Assembly (NCBI RefSeq): GCF_025583945.1 | Contig: NZ_JAOEGU010000026.1 | Coordinates: 1-56,877 of the forward strand | Source: Methylobacter psychrophilus | GTDB lineage: Bacteria > Pseudomonadota > Gammaproteobacteria > Methylococcales > Methylomonadaceae | Length of the DNA stretch: 56,877 nt | Reading direction: 5' to 3' | Part shown: piece after piece, positions 8,474-18,066 of the stretch | Position numbering within the stretch: the first letter of the stretch is position 1 | Layout of the letters: each line of letters starts with the position of its first letter | Program-made: the position numbers and the translations under genes | Notes under the pieces: model-generated | What the model was told of the DNA's origin: nothing | The model's database searches: none | The model's input: the letters and a program-made list of their open reading frames with translations, nothing else

Positions 8474-9220
8474 ATGCCCCAACTAAAACTATTTCTGCTT
8501 GCTCTTGGCTTTTATACCCGTATACCTTGTTCACAACTATTGGATTATAAACAGTTACCTCAAGCAACTATTTATTTGCCGCTGGTCGGCTGGCTGGTTG
8601 GTAGTATTACTGCGCTCAGCTTTTATCTGGCTGATTGTTTGTGGCCGCAAACAACAGCAGTCATATTAGCTTTAATTGTCGGTATTTTTTTGACGGGCGC
8701 CTTTCACGAAGATGGTTTTGCCGATGTCTGTGACGGTTTTGGCGGAGGCTGGGGTAAACAACGTATTCTGGAGATCATGAAAGATTCCTCTCTCGGTGTT
8801 TATGGCGTTATCGGATTGTTGCTACTTTTTTTATTGAAGTTCAGTTTACTGGATAGTTTATTAGCCACAGCCGTTCCTTTTGTCTTATTGGCCGGGCACA
8901 GTATTAGCAGGTTGTCGCCACTGTTGCTCATGCAGCGATATAATTATGCGCGTAATAATGACAGCAAGGCGGCTGTTGCTATTTATAAAGCCAATAGGCA
9001 ACAATTGTTTGTTGCTAGCGTGTCAGGCTTGTTACCTTTGCTGCTGCTGCCCGCTGTGTGTGTACTGGCTATTATTCCTGTTTTCGTTGTTAATTGGTAT
9101 TTGGGACGTTATTTTTATCGCTATATCGGTGGTTACACAGGCGATTGTCTGGGTGCAAGCCAACAAATTTCAGAAACTGTTTTTTATTTAAGCATTAGTG
9201 CCTTATGGATATTTATTTAA
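8474..9220 (+). CDS. cobS: Adenosylcobinamide-GDP ribazoletransferase CobS
   Basis: Integral membrane enzyme that joins adenosylcobinamide-GDP and alpha-ribazole (phosphate) to complete cobalamin. The diagnostic acidic loop GAFHEDGFADVCDGFGGG, followed by KQRILEIMKDSSLGVYG, is intact near residues 75-113. Five or six hydrophobic segments are visible and the length of 248 is normal. It is the first gene of a cobalamin cluster, and its 3' end overlaps cobC by 16 bp. No strong ribosome site was seen. Confidence 0.95.
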   Translation: MPQLKLFLLALGFYTRIPCSQLLDYKQLPQATIYLPLVGWLVGSITALSFYLADCLWPQTTAVILALIVGIFLTGAFHEDGFADVCDGFGGGWGKQRILEIMKDSSLGVYGVIGLLLLFLLKFSLLDSLLATAVPFVLLAGHSISRLSPLLLMQRYNYARNNDSKAAVAIYKANRQQLFVASVSGLLPLLLLPAVCVLAIIPVFVVNWYLGRYFYRYIGGYTGDCLGASQQISETVFYLSISALWIFI

Positions 9221-9777
9221 TTCGCCACACGAAAACTGACACGTTTAAAGGACTTTGTTATGGGCAAAGTAATGTTGGATTGGCGAAAAGCTTCCTTGAA
9301 GAAGCGCATCAACTGCAACAGAAATTACCTGAACTTAAAGATAACAGTCTGCTTTTTAGTAGTCCGTTAACGCGCTGCGTACAATTGGCTGAACGGCTTT
9401 CCAAGTTGGTGACGACTGATGCCCGATTGATGGAACTTGATTTTGGTGATTGGGAGAACAGTTACTTTGATGATATTGATACGGTTATTTTACAGCAGTG
9501 GACCGATGATTTTGTTAACGTTGCACCACCAAACGGGGAAAGTTTTATTGATTTATGCCGGCGTGTCGGAGATTTTTGGCAAGAGTTGCTACAGGGAATA
9601 CCACCGACTACAGAACAAGTTTTGATAATAACCCATGCTGGCGTTATTCGCGCATTATTGGCACATATTTTAAAACTACCGCCTGCTAATGCTTTTCAGT
9701 TTCGGGTTGACTTGGGTTCTGTGCATAAACTTCAGCACCTCGATAATTACACTGTTATAAACTACATCAACTTATAA
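9205..9777 (+). CDS. cobC: Alpha-ribazole phosphatase CobC
   Basis: Histidine phosphatase superfamily enzyme that removes the phosphate from alpha-ribazole-5'-phosphate or adenosylcobalamin phosphate. The catalytic RHT motif is at residues 7-9 (IYLIRHTKTD); the second phosphate-binding Arg is in SSPLTRCVQLAERL, the acid in LMELDFGDWE, and the second His in IITHAGVIRALL. Length is 190 residues. It overlaps cobS and abuts cobD (stop TAA directly followed by ATG). A general phosphoglycerate-mutase-like phosphatase is the alternative, but the operon makes CobC most likely. Confidence 0.9.
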   Translation: MDIYLIRHTKTDTFKGLCYGQSNVGLAKSFLEEAHQLQQKLPELKDNSLLFSSPLTRCVQLAERLSKLVTTDARLMELDFGDWENSYFDDIDTVILQQWTDDFVNVAPPNGESFIDLCRRVGDFWQELLQGIPPTTEQVLIITHAGVIRALLAHILKLPPANAFQFRVDLGSVHKLQHLDNYTVINYINL

Positions 9778-10812
9778 ATGAAACACGGTGGTAATATTTA
9801 TCAGTTTGCCCGGTATCTAGGCTGCCTGCCTGAACAGATAGTGGATTTTTCAGCCAATATTAATCCACAGCAAGCGGTTGATTTGAGTTGTTTGCAACCG
9901 GTCTCACTTGGCCCTTATGCCGATCCCGATTATAGATCGTTAAAGCAGGCGATTAGCACGCGCTATAACTATCCGGCTAATGCCGATATTGAAGTATTTA
10001 ATGGTGCCAGTGCCGCTATTTTTGCTTTACTACGCCGGATACAGCCGCAAGATTTGGTTTTATACACGCCTTTGTATGGCGAATATGCGCATATTGCCGG
10101 AGAACTGGGTTGTAAGTTGCATAATATCAACCGGTTTAATTCGTTAATAATGGATATTCCCAAAAATAGCACAGTAATTTTTGTTAATCCCTCCACGCCG
10201 GATGGACAGCTTTATGATATGCAAGAACGCTTGGCAGCTTGGCAAGCGGCAGACTGTAATATTATCGTCGATGAATCATTTTTGGATTTTTGCGTGGCCG
10301 ATTCGGCAGCAGAATACATAGCCGATTACGATAAACTTTATATTATTAAATCATTAAGTAAATTTTATGGTTGTGCAGGCATTCGTATAGGCTTTATTAT
10401 CGCGGCTGTAAAAGCAATAAAAGAACTAAAACGTTACGAGCCAGCATGGAAACTATCCAGTTTTGATATGATGTACATCCGGCAGGCGTTGGCAAATACT
10501 GATTTTGTTGAACAAACCCGGCAGCAGACAGCGTACCTTCGCAACTTGCTACAATGCGCCCTGCAATCTTCCGGTTTGTTTCAGCGGATTTATTCAGGAC
10601 AGGCTAATTTTCTACTGGCAAAATTAGCCAATGATTTTGATGGCTACCATTTGCAAAGGCTATTGGAACCATCACGAATTTTAATTCGGGTTTGTGATAA
10701 TTTTGAAGGCCTGGATAATCGCCATGTCCGTTTTGCTGTAAAAGATACACTGTCTATTAGTTTACTTGCGGACAGCTTAAAAACGCTGTCGCTAAATATT
10801 GGTAGTCGATAA
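9778..10812 (+). CDS. cobD: L-threonine-O-3-phosphate decarboxylase CobD
   Basis: PLP-dependent class I/II aminotransferase-fold enzyme that makes (R)-1-amino-2-propanol phosphate, the linker between corrin ring and nucleotide loop. Features are the N-terminal HGGN and DFSANINP signature, VDESFLDF with the PLP-contacting Asp, and the Schiff-base Lys in IIKSLSKFYGCAGIRIGF. Length 344 is typical. It starts immediately after the cobC stop. The name follows the Salmonella scheme; in Pseudomonas denitrificans naming this protein is CobC. Confidence 0.92.
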   Translation: MKHGGNIYQFARYLGCLPEQIVDFSANINPQQAVDLSCLQPVSLGPYADPDYRSLKQAISTRYNYPANADIEVFNGASAAIFALLRRIQPQDLVLYTPLYGEYAHIAGELGCKLHNINRFNSLIMDIPKNSTVIFVNPSTPDGQLYDMQERLAAWQAADCNIIVDESFLDFCVADSAAEYIADYDKLYIIKSLSKFYGCAGIRIGFIIAAVKAIKELKRYEPAWKLSSFDMMYIRQALANTDFVEQTRQQTAYLRNLLQCALQSSGLFQRIYSGQANFLLAKLANDFDGYHLQRLLEPSRILIRVCDNFEGLDNRHVRFAVKDTLSISLLADSLKTLSLNIGSR

Positions 10813-10920
10813 ACATCCGGAAATTTTCCGGGTGGTAAGTCAGACTAAAATCGGCAATAAAATGCCATTGCCATGAGACGTTGGAATACAACGCTTTTAT
10901 TTATGGATTAAAAGGGATAT

Positions 10921-12321
10921 ATGAAACCATTAGCTGTTTTTGGTACCGGTTCAGATGCAGGTAAAACTAGTTTGGTCATGGCATTGTGCCGAATTTTTGC
11001 GGATCAGGACATAAAAGTCGCGCCTTTTAAGGCACAAAATGTGTCCAATAATTCAGCGGTTACCCATGATGGTCGTGAAATTTCCAGGGCTCAGTGTTTA
11101 CAGGCAGAAGGTGCACGGGTAGAACCCAATTATTTGTTTAATCCGGTACTGCTTAAATCGCATGGTAACAGTTCTGTACAAGTGATAGTCAATGGCCTGG
11201 TTCATAAAAAACAAACTATAACCGCTTATTATGATGAAATTAATGAGCTAAAATTACAAGTACAACTGGCTTTTTCGCGTTTGCAGCAAGATTATGAGTT
11301 GGTCATTGCCGAAGGCGCAGGGTCACCTGTTGAATTAAATTTGTTGGATAAAGACTTATCGAACACCTTCATCGCCAATACTTTTAACACCAAAAATATT
11401 TTGGTAGCCGACATAGAAAGAGGCGGGGTATTTGCTTCAATTTACGGCACCATGGCATTAATGGATCCGGTTATGCGGAGCAACCTGGTTGGAGTCGTCA
11501 TCAATAAGTTTCGCGGTGACCGGCGTTTTTTTGATGAAGGTGAAAAGATTATCAGGGATCGTTTTGGTATACCTGTTTTAGGGGTGCTACCTTTTCAGCC
11601 GTTAAATATTGACATGGAAGATTCCCAGTCCCTAGGAAATTATCAACAGCGCCTGGATGATGTAAAAATCCGTGTTGGCGTTATCGCCTATCCCGGTTTA
11701 AGCAACTATAACGACCTCGATGTTTTAATGGCAGACCCTGAAGTTTATGTCGAATTAATCCATGCTTATCGTTCGCTGAATGATTTTGATATGGTTTTAC
11801 TACCCGGTAGCAAAACCGTAATCCGTGATTTGCAATGGCTAAAAAAACAGGGTTTATTTAAAGAGCTTCAACAGTTCAATAAACCTGTTTTTGGGCTTTG
11901 CGGCGGTTATCAAATGCTTTGTGAAAGTCTACATGATCCCGATGCCCTGGAACATGATGAACCCATCATTGAACCCGGTTTAAGTTTTATTGATGATGTG
12001 GTCATCTATCAAAGTCCTAAAATACTTCAGCGTGCCTATTATCAATTGTCTTCATACACGGCAATAAAAGGCTATGAAATTCATAGTGGACGCATGGGCA
12101 AGTACCCTTTATTTTATCAAGGTGGACGTTTCACGGGTACGCATGTGCATGGTATTTTTGACAATGATGCTTTCCGGGGGGATTATTTTAAGGCGATTAA
12201 TCCTCGCTATCAGGGTTTTGACTATGCAAACTATCGTGAAGCGCAAATACAGGGTTTTACCGATATGGTCGCGAAAAATCTGGATACGGCCGCTATCCTG
12301 AAAGCACTTCAGCCCGATTGA
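10921..12321 (+). CDS. cobQ: Cobyric acid synthase CobQ/CbiP
   Basis: Glutamine-dependent amidotransferase that amidates four side chains of adenosylcobyrinate a,c-diamide. The N-terminal dethiobiotin-synthetase-like half has the P-loop variant GTGSDAGKTSL and the PFKAQNVSNNS block. The C-terminal GATase_3 half has the nucleophile Cys in FGLCGGYQMLC and the His in FTGTHVHGIFDN. Length of 466 is slightly short of the usual 480-500 but no domain is missing. A 108-bp gap separates it from cobD and contains a short palindrome (CCGGAAATTTTCCGG, 10817-10831). Confidence 0.95.
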   Translation: MKPLAVFGTGSDAGKTSLVMALCRIFADQDIKVAPFKAQNVSNNSAVTHDGREISRAQCLQAEGARVEPNYLFNPVLLKSHGNSSVQVIVNGLVHKKQTITAYYDEINELKLQVQLAFSRLQQDYELVIAEGAGSPVELNLLDKDLSNTFIANTFNTKNILVADIERGGVFASIYGTMALMDPVMRSNLVGVVINKFRGDRRFFDEGEKIIRDRFGIPVLGVLPFQPLNIDMEDSQSLGNYQQRLDDVKIRVGVIAYPGLSNYNDLDVLMADPEVYVELIHAYRSLNDFDMVLLPGSKTVIRDLQWLKKQGLFKELQQFNKPVFGLCGGYQMLCESLHDPDALEHDEPIIEPGLSFIDDVVIYQSPKILQRAYYQLSSYTAIKGYEIHSGRMGKYPLFYQGGRFTGTHVHGIFDNDAFRGDYFKAINPRYQGFDYANYREAQIQGFTDMVAKNLDTAAILKALQPD

Positions 12322-12323
12322 TC

Positions 12324-13217
12324 GTGTTTGAATTAGCAGCTTTAGCCTATCTTATTGATATTTTTTTTGGTGAATTCCGTTGTAAACATCCGGTGGTATG
12401 GATGGGTGAATTTATTTCGGGGTTTGAAAAACGTTTTTATCATGACCAAGTTTTACCCGGTGCACTATTAGTGATCAGCTTGGTCGTATTGACCCTGCTG
12501 ATTAGCAGCGTTGTTGTTTATCTGTGTAGCTGGTTACCGGAAGAACTGTCTTTAATCGTATTGGCATTGATTGCTTCCACCGGACTGGCCATGAATATGT
12601 TGCATGCCAGTGTTACTGAAATATTGACGACTAAACAGCCTAAACGAGCTTTAAGTTTTCTCGTTAGTCGTGATACTGACGCCATGACGGAAACTGAAAT
12701 CTATAAAGCGGCATTGGAAACCTGGGCTGAAAATCTCAGTGACGGTGTTATTGCACCCTTGTTTTATTTGGTATTGTTTGGCTTGCCGGGGATTGCGGTT
12801 TATAAAGCTATTAATACGATGGACTCCATGATTGCCTATAAAACCGGGCGATATTTTTATTTTGGTAAAACGGCGGCTATTGTTGATGATATAGCCAATT
12901 TTTTACCGGCACGACTGACAGCGTTGTTGATTGTTTTATTGGCTAAAGATAAACGTCTTGCCTGGCAATGCTTGTGGCGTGATGGCAATAAACTGGAAAG
13001 TCCCAATGCCGGATTTCCGATTGCCGCAATGGCAGGCGCTTTAGGTATTACCTTAGGTGGCGAGGCTTCTTATCACGGACAACTAAAATATAAACCGCTA
13101 TTAGGAATATCTGTTAACCCGGTCAATAAGACCGTATTAGCGGAGGCTTTAGCAATGAAAACAGGGGTTAATTGGCTCGTTTTAGGTTTATTAGCTACGG
13201 GTGCTGCACTGACATGA
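12324..13217 (+). CDS. cbiB: Adenosylcobinamide-phosphate synthase CbiB
   Basis: Membrane enzyme that attaches aminopropanol phosphate to adenosylcobyric acid. The family landmark HPVVWMG is near residue 23, then AETWAENLSDGVIAPLFY and NTMDSMIAYKTGRY, all conserved in CbiB. About 298 residues with several hydrophobic segments. GTG at 12324 (2 bp after the cobQ stop) is my preferred start; TTG at 12318, overlapping the cobQ stop, is the alternative. The last four bases overlap cobU (ATGA). Confidence 0.92.
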   Translation: MFELAALAYLIDIFFGEFRCKHPVVWMGEFISGFEKRFYHDQVLPGALLVISLVVLTLLISSVVVYLCSWLPEELSLIVLALIASTGLAMNMLHASVTEILTTKQPKRALSFLVSRDTDAMTETEIYKAALETWAENLSDGVIAPLFYLVLFGLPGIAVYKAINTMDSMIAYKTGRYFYFGKTAAIVDDIANFLPARLTALLIVLLAKDKRLAWQCLWRDGNKLESPNAGFPIAAMAGALGITLGGEASYHGQLKYKPLLGISVNPVNKTVLAEALAMKTGVNWLVLGLLATGAALT

Positions 13218-13711
13218 AAACACTGTTTATAGGTGGTATAAAAAGTGGTAAATCCCGATTGGCAGAAGCGTATATTTTAGAACAAGAATACCCGGATAAA
13301 CCTTACTATTTGGCAACAACTGAGTTTTTTGATGATGAAATACAAGCACGTGTGACTATTCATCAACTGCGCCGTAAAGATTTTTTTATCACACGGGAAG
13401 AGCCGGTAAAACTGTTTGACGCCCTTGAAAAATGCCGGCGACCGGTATTGATAGAGTGTGTATCAATGTGGCTCAATAATTTACTTTATTATCAAATTTC
13501 AGAAGCTGATATTTTACAGGAACTGGAAGCCGTGTTGCAGTTACCCTGTCCTATGGTTCTGGTACACAATGAAGTCGGCTTGGGTGTCATTGCCGATAAT
13601 CTATTGGCACGCCAGTTTGTTGATTTATCGGGTAAAGCAGCGCAGTTGATGGCGCAGTACTGTGATGAAGTGTTTTTTTGTAGCGCAGGATTAAAGCTGC
13701 GTATGAAATAG
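13214..13711 (+). CDS. cobU: Adenosylcobinamide kinase / adenosylcobinamide-phosphate guanylyltransferase CobU
   Basis: Bifunctional enzyme that phosphorylates adenosylcobinamide and then transfers GMP from GTP, producing the CobS substrate. The P-loop FIGGIKSGKSRLAEAY starts at residue 5; the guanylylation-site His lies in the ITIHQLRR-type segment (VTIHQLRRKDFF), and VHNEVGLGVI is the conserved base-binding stretch. ATG at 13214 overlapping the cbiB stop is used, giving 165 residues; the longer frame from 13172 lies within cbiB. Last gene of the cluster. Confidence 0.95.
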   Translation: MKTLFIGGIKSGKSRLAEAYILEQEYPDKPYYLATTEFFDDEIQARVTIHQLRRKDFFITREEPVKLFDALEKCRRPVLIECVSMWLNNLLYYQISEADILQELEAVLQLPCPMVLVHNEVGLGVIADNLLARQFVDLSGKAAQLMAQYCDEVFFCSAGLKLRMK

Positions 13712-13786
13712 TCACTGTTTTGACAACACAGTAAGAACTCCCAATCGTTGTCTGACTTTTGAACGTCACTGCCTTAATTTATTTCT

Positions 13787-13833
13787 GATCGGGTCGGTGG
13801 TAACAACATTACATCTGTTACCCCGACCCGATC
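13787..13833. terminator. Long hairpin between convergent cobU and acyP
   Basis: GATCGGGTCGG-T-GGTAACA (13787-13805) pairs with TGTTACC-CCGACCCGATC (13816-13833), leaving a single bulged T and a 10-base loop. It lies between two converging genes and probably ends transcription from both sides, although no clear T tract follows either arm. Confidence 0.55.
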
Positions 13834-13910
13834 AAAGCGTAATTCCGAAGTGTGTAAACACGATCAGTAGGTTTTTTTGCGAGTTGCTTAATCTTTCTAA
13901 AATAAACCTG

Positions 13911-14183
13911 TTATCTGATTTCAAAAGCAGTAAAAGCCTCATCAGTTTCCAGTTCAATTATGTCAACCTGATCAACTCGGGCGGTGATCGGGCCTTTGTG
14001 GCACCATTGTATTAATTGCTCAACACTGGAATGATCAGCTTCGGCAATAATTTCGACCCGACCATCGGGCAAATTTCTGACAAAGCCTTTTATCTCAAGT
14101 TGTCTGGCTTTTTTCTGGGTAAACATCCGAAAATAAACGCCTTGCACACGTCCGGAGACCTGAAGCCTGACCCTACGTATCAC
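13911..14183 (-). CDS. acyP: Acylphosphatase
   Basis: Small cytoplasmic enzyme hydrolysing acyl phosphates. The catalytic Arg is in [10 protein letters not shown] and the catalytic Asn in [13 protein letters not shown], both in normal positions. GTG at 14183 is chosen as start because it overlaps the upstream rlmKL stop by four bases (GTGA), giving the usual 90 residues; a TTG at 14201 would extend it by six residues. It is coupled to rlmKL. Confidence 0.93.
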   Translation of the reverse strand: MIRRVRLQVSGRVQGVYFRMFTQKKARQLEIKGFVRNLPDGRVEIIAEADHSSVEQLIQWCHKGPITARVDQVDIIELETDEAFTAFEIR

Positions 14184-16498
14184 TTGGTAATTTTCCAGCA
14201 ATAATGAATTCTTGGATTACGGGAAAAATCTTCAGGAATAGTGGCAGCGCTAATGTCTTGTACTATTAATTCAGACAAGCCCGGCAGATCAATTTTAAAT
14301 CGTCTGAAATTGGTAGAAAAATATAAAATCCCTTCAGGTGCCAATAGTGTTACAGCATTTTTTATTAGCTGAACATGATCATTTTGTATATCGAACACAT
14401 CATCCATTCGCTTTGAATTGGAAAATGTTGGTGGATCAAGAAAGATAAGATCATATTGCTGGGTATCCGTTTGTTTGGCTTCATTTGCCAGCCATTCCAA
14501 ACAATCTGCCTGAATAAACTCATGCTCTCCGGTATTTTTATTCAGAGCCATATTGTTCTTGGCCCAAGTAATATAAGTATTGGACATATCCACCGTGGTG
14601 GTTGACGTTGCCCCTCCCATAGCGGCATGAACGGTGGCACTGCCGGTATAAGCAAATAAATTTAAAAAGCGTTTATCTTTAGCCTGTTGCTGAATCAGTA
14701 GCCGGACAGGTCGATGATCGAGAAACAAGCCGGTATCCAGATAATCTTCAAAATTAACCAATAATTTGCAGCCACCTTCTTCAATGGTATGGAAGCGTCC
14801 CAGCTCACCGTGTTTTTCGTATTGGTCAGTACTTCTTTGTTTACGACGTATTTTTAAAAAAACCTGCTCGCTATTAACACCCAATACCTGAGGTATTTCG
14901 GCAAGCAAGCCAGCCAATCTCTGATCTGCTTTATGTTGATCAATCGTTTTAGGGGGTTCATATTCCTGAACATTTATCCAGGTTTGCTCATCCTCACCCT
15001 GATAAATATCAACCGCTGCCGCATATTCGGGTAAATCGGCATCGTAAACACGATAGCAGGTAATCCCGTTTTGCTTTGCCCATTTGGACAGTTTTTTAAA
15101 ATTCTTTTTCAGTCGATTGGCGAATTCTATCGCTCCAACACTAGCATCAATACTGTTGACTACAGATTTCTCTCCCAGCTCAAGATCCTGTTCGGCAACG
15201 CCTACTACTTGCTGTTCACGACCTTTCTCTGCACCGACAAGCCTTTCGGCACTGATATTAGATTGCTCGGTTTTACTAATCGCAATGACTTGAGCAATGC
15301 GTTCTTCCTGTGTTTTGGCCTTTGGAATAAAAAAATTATTTGCTTCAATATTCAGACGTAATAATTTACACTCAAGTGCACCGTTAAACAGGGTAATCGG
15401 TTTTTGTGAACGTATGCCCAAACGAAAACCCAGCTCGGGATTACTGATAATCATCGCGGCTTTCCAGCCAACAAAATGCGTTTTTAGTGCCGTACCAAAT
15501 TTTTTGTACAGCTCTGCGGTTTCTTGTTCATCGCCCAAACGTTCACCGTAAGGCGGGTTACAGATTAACAACCCCGGTTTCCAGCTTTCAGCAGGCTCTG
15601 CATCTTCAATATCGCGACGCTCAACATGAATTTTATTTTGTAGTCCGGCATTAGCGATATGCGTTAAAGCCGCATTGACGGTGTGACGATTTTGATCAAA
15701 GCCAACGATAACGGGGAGCTTTTCCAGCCCCACTTTTCTGCGTTGTAGCGCTTCAATGCGTAATTTTTTCCAGCATTCTGCATCATGCTTTTTCCAGCCA
15801 ATAAAGCCAAAATATTCACGCAATAGCCCGGGGGCGTAATCTGCAGCGATCATTGCGCCTTCCAACAATAGCGTACCTGAACCACACATCGGATCAATTA
15901 ATGAGCCGTTTTGTTGGGCAATTTCCGGCCAACCGCAACGCAGTAGCATGGCAGCCGCAAGATTTTCTTTCATCGGCGCCTGTATATTGACGTCCCGATA
16001 GCCTCGGCGATGCAAACTTTCACCGGAAAGATCCAAACTAAGTTGGGCGATTTCGCCATTCAAATACACATTGATTCGAATATTAGGTTGCTCGGTATTG
16101 ATGCTGGGGCGTTGTTGAAACTTTTCCCGCATCTGATCGACAATCGCATCTTTAACTTTTAATGCGCCAAAATGGGTATTATTAATAGCCTGCGAATTTT
16201 TTGCACTGAACGAGACAGCAAAAGTATCATCAGCGTTAATATGTTCAAACCAATTGATTTGTTGCACGCCATTGTAGAGATCTTCCTGGGTTTTTACCTC
16301 AAAAGAACTTAATACCAGCAAAATCCGGTTGGCTGTTCGTGACCATAAACAGGCACGATAAGCGGTTTCCAGATCACCCTCAAAAGCAACGCCTGCCATT
16401 GTAGCCTTAATATTATTGATGCCGAGAGTTTTAAGTTCTTCGGTAAGAATGGTTTCCATCGCCTTTGGCGTGGTGGCAAACAATTGGTAAGTGGGCAT
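14180..16498 (-). CDS. rlmL: Bifunctional 23S rRNA methyltransferase RlmKL
   Basis: Two fused methyltransferases acting on 23S rRNA: the N-terminal half (RlmL, m2G2445) with a THUMP domain (about 45-155), [12 protein letters not shown] and [10 protein letters not shown], and the C-terminal half (RlmK, m7G2069) with [22 protein letters not shown] and [12 protein letters not shown]. At 772 residues it is about 70 longer than the E. coli protein; the extra length is in the linker around residues 400-460, which is rich in Glu/Gln/Val and looks disordered. Divergence of the linker is not expected to affect either active site. Confidence 0.95.
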   Translation of the reverse strand: MPTYQLFATTPKAMETILTEELKTLGINNIKATMAGVAFEGDLETAYRACLWSRTANRILLVLSSFEVKTQEDLYNGVQQINWFEHINADDTFAVSFSAKNSQAINNTHFGALKVKDAIVDQMREKFQQRPSINTEQPNIRINVYLNGEIAQLSLDLSGESLHRRGYRDVNIQAPMKENLAAAMLLRCGWPEIAQQNGSLIDPMCGSGTLLLEGAMIAADYAPGLLREYFGFIGWKKHDAECWKKLRIEALQRRKVGLEKLPVIVGFDQNRHTVNAALTHIANAGLQNKIHVERRDIEDAEPAESWKPGLLICNPPYGERLGDEQETAELYKKFGTALKTHFVGWKAAMIISNPELGFRLGIRSQKPITLFNGALECKLLRLNIEANNFFIPKAKTQEERIAQVIAISKTEQSNISAERLVGAEKGREQQVVGVAEQDLELGEKSVVNSIDASVGAIEFANRLKKNFKKLSKWAKQNGITCYRVYDADLPEYAAAVDIYQGEDEQTWINVQEYEPPKTIDQHKADQRLAGLLAEIPQVLGVNSEQVFLKIRRKQRSTDQYEKHGELGRFHTIEEGGCKLLVNFEDYLDTGLFLDHRPVRLLIQQQAKDKRFLNLFAYTGSATVHAAMGGATSTTTVDMSNTYITWAKNNMALNKNTGEHEFIQADCLEWLANEAKQTDTQQYDLIFLDPPTFSNSKRMDDVFDIQNDHVQLIKNAVTLLAPEGILYFSTNFRRFKIDLPGLSELIVQDISAATIPEDFSRNPRIHYCWKITK

Positions 16499-16530
16499 AA
16501 GAACAAGGAAAAAGGTAAAAGGGGAAAATA

Positions 16531-16579
16531 AAAAAGGCGTAAGTGACAGACTTTTTTGCCTGCCGCTTTACGCCTTTTA
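16531..16579 (-). terminator. Terminator after the FKBP isomerase gene
   Basis: AAAAAGGCGTAA (16531-16542) pairs with TTTACGCCTTTT (16567-16578) around an imperfect loop. On the minus strand it lies 10-60 bp after the isomerase stop and ends in a T-rich stretch, as for an intrinsic terminator. Confidence 0.6.
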
Positions 16580-16589
16580 GTTGTTTTTT

Positions 16590-17066
16590 TTATTGAATTT
16601 TTAGCAGTTCAACATCAAATATCAAGGTTGAGTTGGGGCCTATTGATCCGCCTGCACCTTGCTCGCCATAAGCAAGTTCTGAAGGAATATAAAAGCGGTA
16701 TTTAGCGCCTTCGGTCATTAATTGTACGCCTTCAGTCCAACCTGGGATCACTCTGTTTAAAGGGAATGAAATAGGCTCGCCACGGCTGTAAGAACTATCG
16801 AATTCTTTACCATCCAAAGTTGTACCCTTGTAATGAACTTTTACAGTTTCTGTCGCTGAAGGCGATACGGTACCGGTTCCAGGCGTTAAAACTTCGTATT
16901 GCAAACCACTGGCTGTGGTTACGATATTGGCTTTTTTAGCATTTTCTGCCAGAAAAGCGATACCAGCTGCTTTATTTTCTTCAGGTGTGGTGGCATTGGC
17001 CATTGAAAACATAGTAATCCCTATAAGTAGAACAGTAATAATTGAAACAACTTGAATTTTTCTCAC
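16590..17066 (-). CDS. FKBP-type peptidyl-prolyl cis-trans isomerase, exported
   Basis: A 158-residue isomerase assisting folding outside the cytoplasm. A signal peptide covers residues 1-25 (hydrophobic VVSIITVLLIGITMF, cut after ANA). The FKBP domain occupies about 60-158 with VKVHYKGTTLDGKEFDSSY, the FPLNRVIPGWTEGVQLM active-site stretch and SELAYGEQG. The short N-terminal helical part (PEENKAAGIAFLAENAKK) resembles the Mip/FklB dimerisation region in reduced form. The start is GTG at 17066 with AAGG 7 bp upstream. Confidence 0.93.
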   Translation of the reverse strand: MRKIQVVSIITVLLIGITMFSMANATTPEENKAAGIAFLAENAKKANIVTTASGLQYEVLTPGTGTVSPSATETVKVHYKGTTLDGKEFDSSYSRGEPISFPLNRVIPGWTEGVQLMTEGAKYRFYIPSELAYGEQGAGGSIGPNSTLIFDVELLKIQ

Positions 17067-17125
17067 GATTTTGCCTTTTTGTTAACGTAAAAAGTGGTTA
17101 GTTTATCAAAAAACAACACTATTTT

Positions 17126-17698
17126 TTAATTCATTTTGCAAGCACCCAATTGGCTTTGAAATAATCTGGCCCGGTAAGCGACTTTATCTGCTACTCGTTG
17201 TAACCAGGCTTTTTTTAAATAACTTTTATGCTTATAGCCACTATGGCCTTCATGATAGGCCAGATATAGATTTTTTGCGTCTCCTTTTGAGATACCCAGT
17301 CTGGAATAACTTATGTTGCAATACCAACCGATAAAATCAGTGGCATCGGCAAAATCATCGCGATCAGAAGTCCAGCCCCCCGCTGCATCAAGATAATCAT
17401 CCCAAGTCTCATCTTTAACTTGCGCATAACCATAAGCACTGCTCGGCCTAAACCAGGGAATAATACCCACTAGCCAAACTCGGGGCGGTTGCGCATCGGC
17501 GACAAAATGGGACTCTTGGTGCATAATTGCCATTTGCACAGAAATAGGTACCCCCCATTTTTTGTAGGATTCTTGCGCATCGGCATACCAATCATCCTTT
17601 TCCCTGAAGGTAGCACAGATATTGTCACTATTTTTAGGCGGAAGCGCGGTACAAGCGGCTAAAGAGAATACTAAACATAGTATTATTTGGATCTTCAT
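17126..17698 (-). CDS. Lytic transglycosylase-like lipoprotein
   Basis: A 190-residue outer-envelope lipoprotein; residues 1-18 end in the lipobox LAAC. The SLT/lysozyme-like fold is indicated by MAIMHQESHF, in which Glu is the likely catalytic residue, then SSAYGYAQVKDETWDDY and NLYLAYHEGHSGY. These three blocks correspond to the E, GLMQ-like and AYN-like motifs of soluble lytic transglycosylases. ATG at 17698 is preferred to the one at 17722 because it places the signal peptide correctly. It would cleave peptidoglycan glycan strands. Confidence 0.85.
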   Translation of the reverse strand: MKIQIILCLVFSLAACTALPPKNSDNICATFREKDDWYADAQESYKKWGVPISVQMAIMHQESHFVADAQPPRVWLVGIIPWFRPSSAYGYAQVKDETWDDYLDAAGGWTSDRDDFADATDFIGWYCNISYSRLGISKGDAKNLYLAYHEGHSGYKHKSYLKKAWLQRVADKVAYRARLFQSQLGACKMN

Positions 17699-17752
17699 GA
17701 TGTGGTGCAGCGTATCAATCAAAATAACTAAAAAATTAATAATTGGCGTTAA

Positions 17753-17957
17753 GGTGATTTCCTGCGAATAATAGTCCCAGCTTGCTGGTCTTTTTATTCA
17801 TTTACTGTGTTGTCAAAATAGTTACGTAGCCAGCTACGCGCCTATTTTTCCGCCTCGGCAACTGCTCCTGCGTTGCCCTACCTCCTGCATCCTTGCAGTC
17901 GTTGTAAATAAACAAAAATCCTGCGCCACTTGGGACTATTAATTCTTGGATATCACC
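17753..17957 (+). repeat. MITE-like inverted-repeat element, copy A
   Basis: A 205-bp copy of an element found four times here. The ends are imperfect inverted repeats (GGTGATTTCC at left, GGATATCACC at right, extending inward for about 30 bp with TAGTCCCA / TGGGACTA) and the flanks are TAA on both sides. The core GTTGTCAAAATAGTTACGTAG and the stretch CCGCCTCGGCAACTGCTCC are nearly identical to copy B. It carries no ORF. It fills most of the 17699-18066 gap. Confidence 0.7.
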
Positions 17958-18066
17958 TAAAAGAAAAACAAGTAGGTAAGTACCGCTTCAAAATACTACA
18001 ATTGTACTTGATAAATTTGTGCACAGTAAGCTGAACTATAAGCGAATAATCAATCGGGAGATAGTG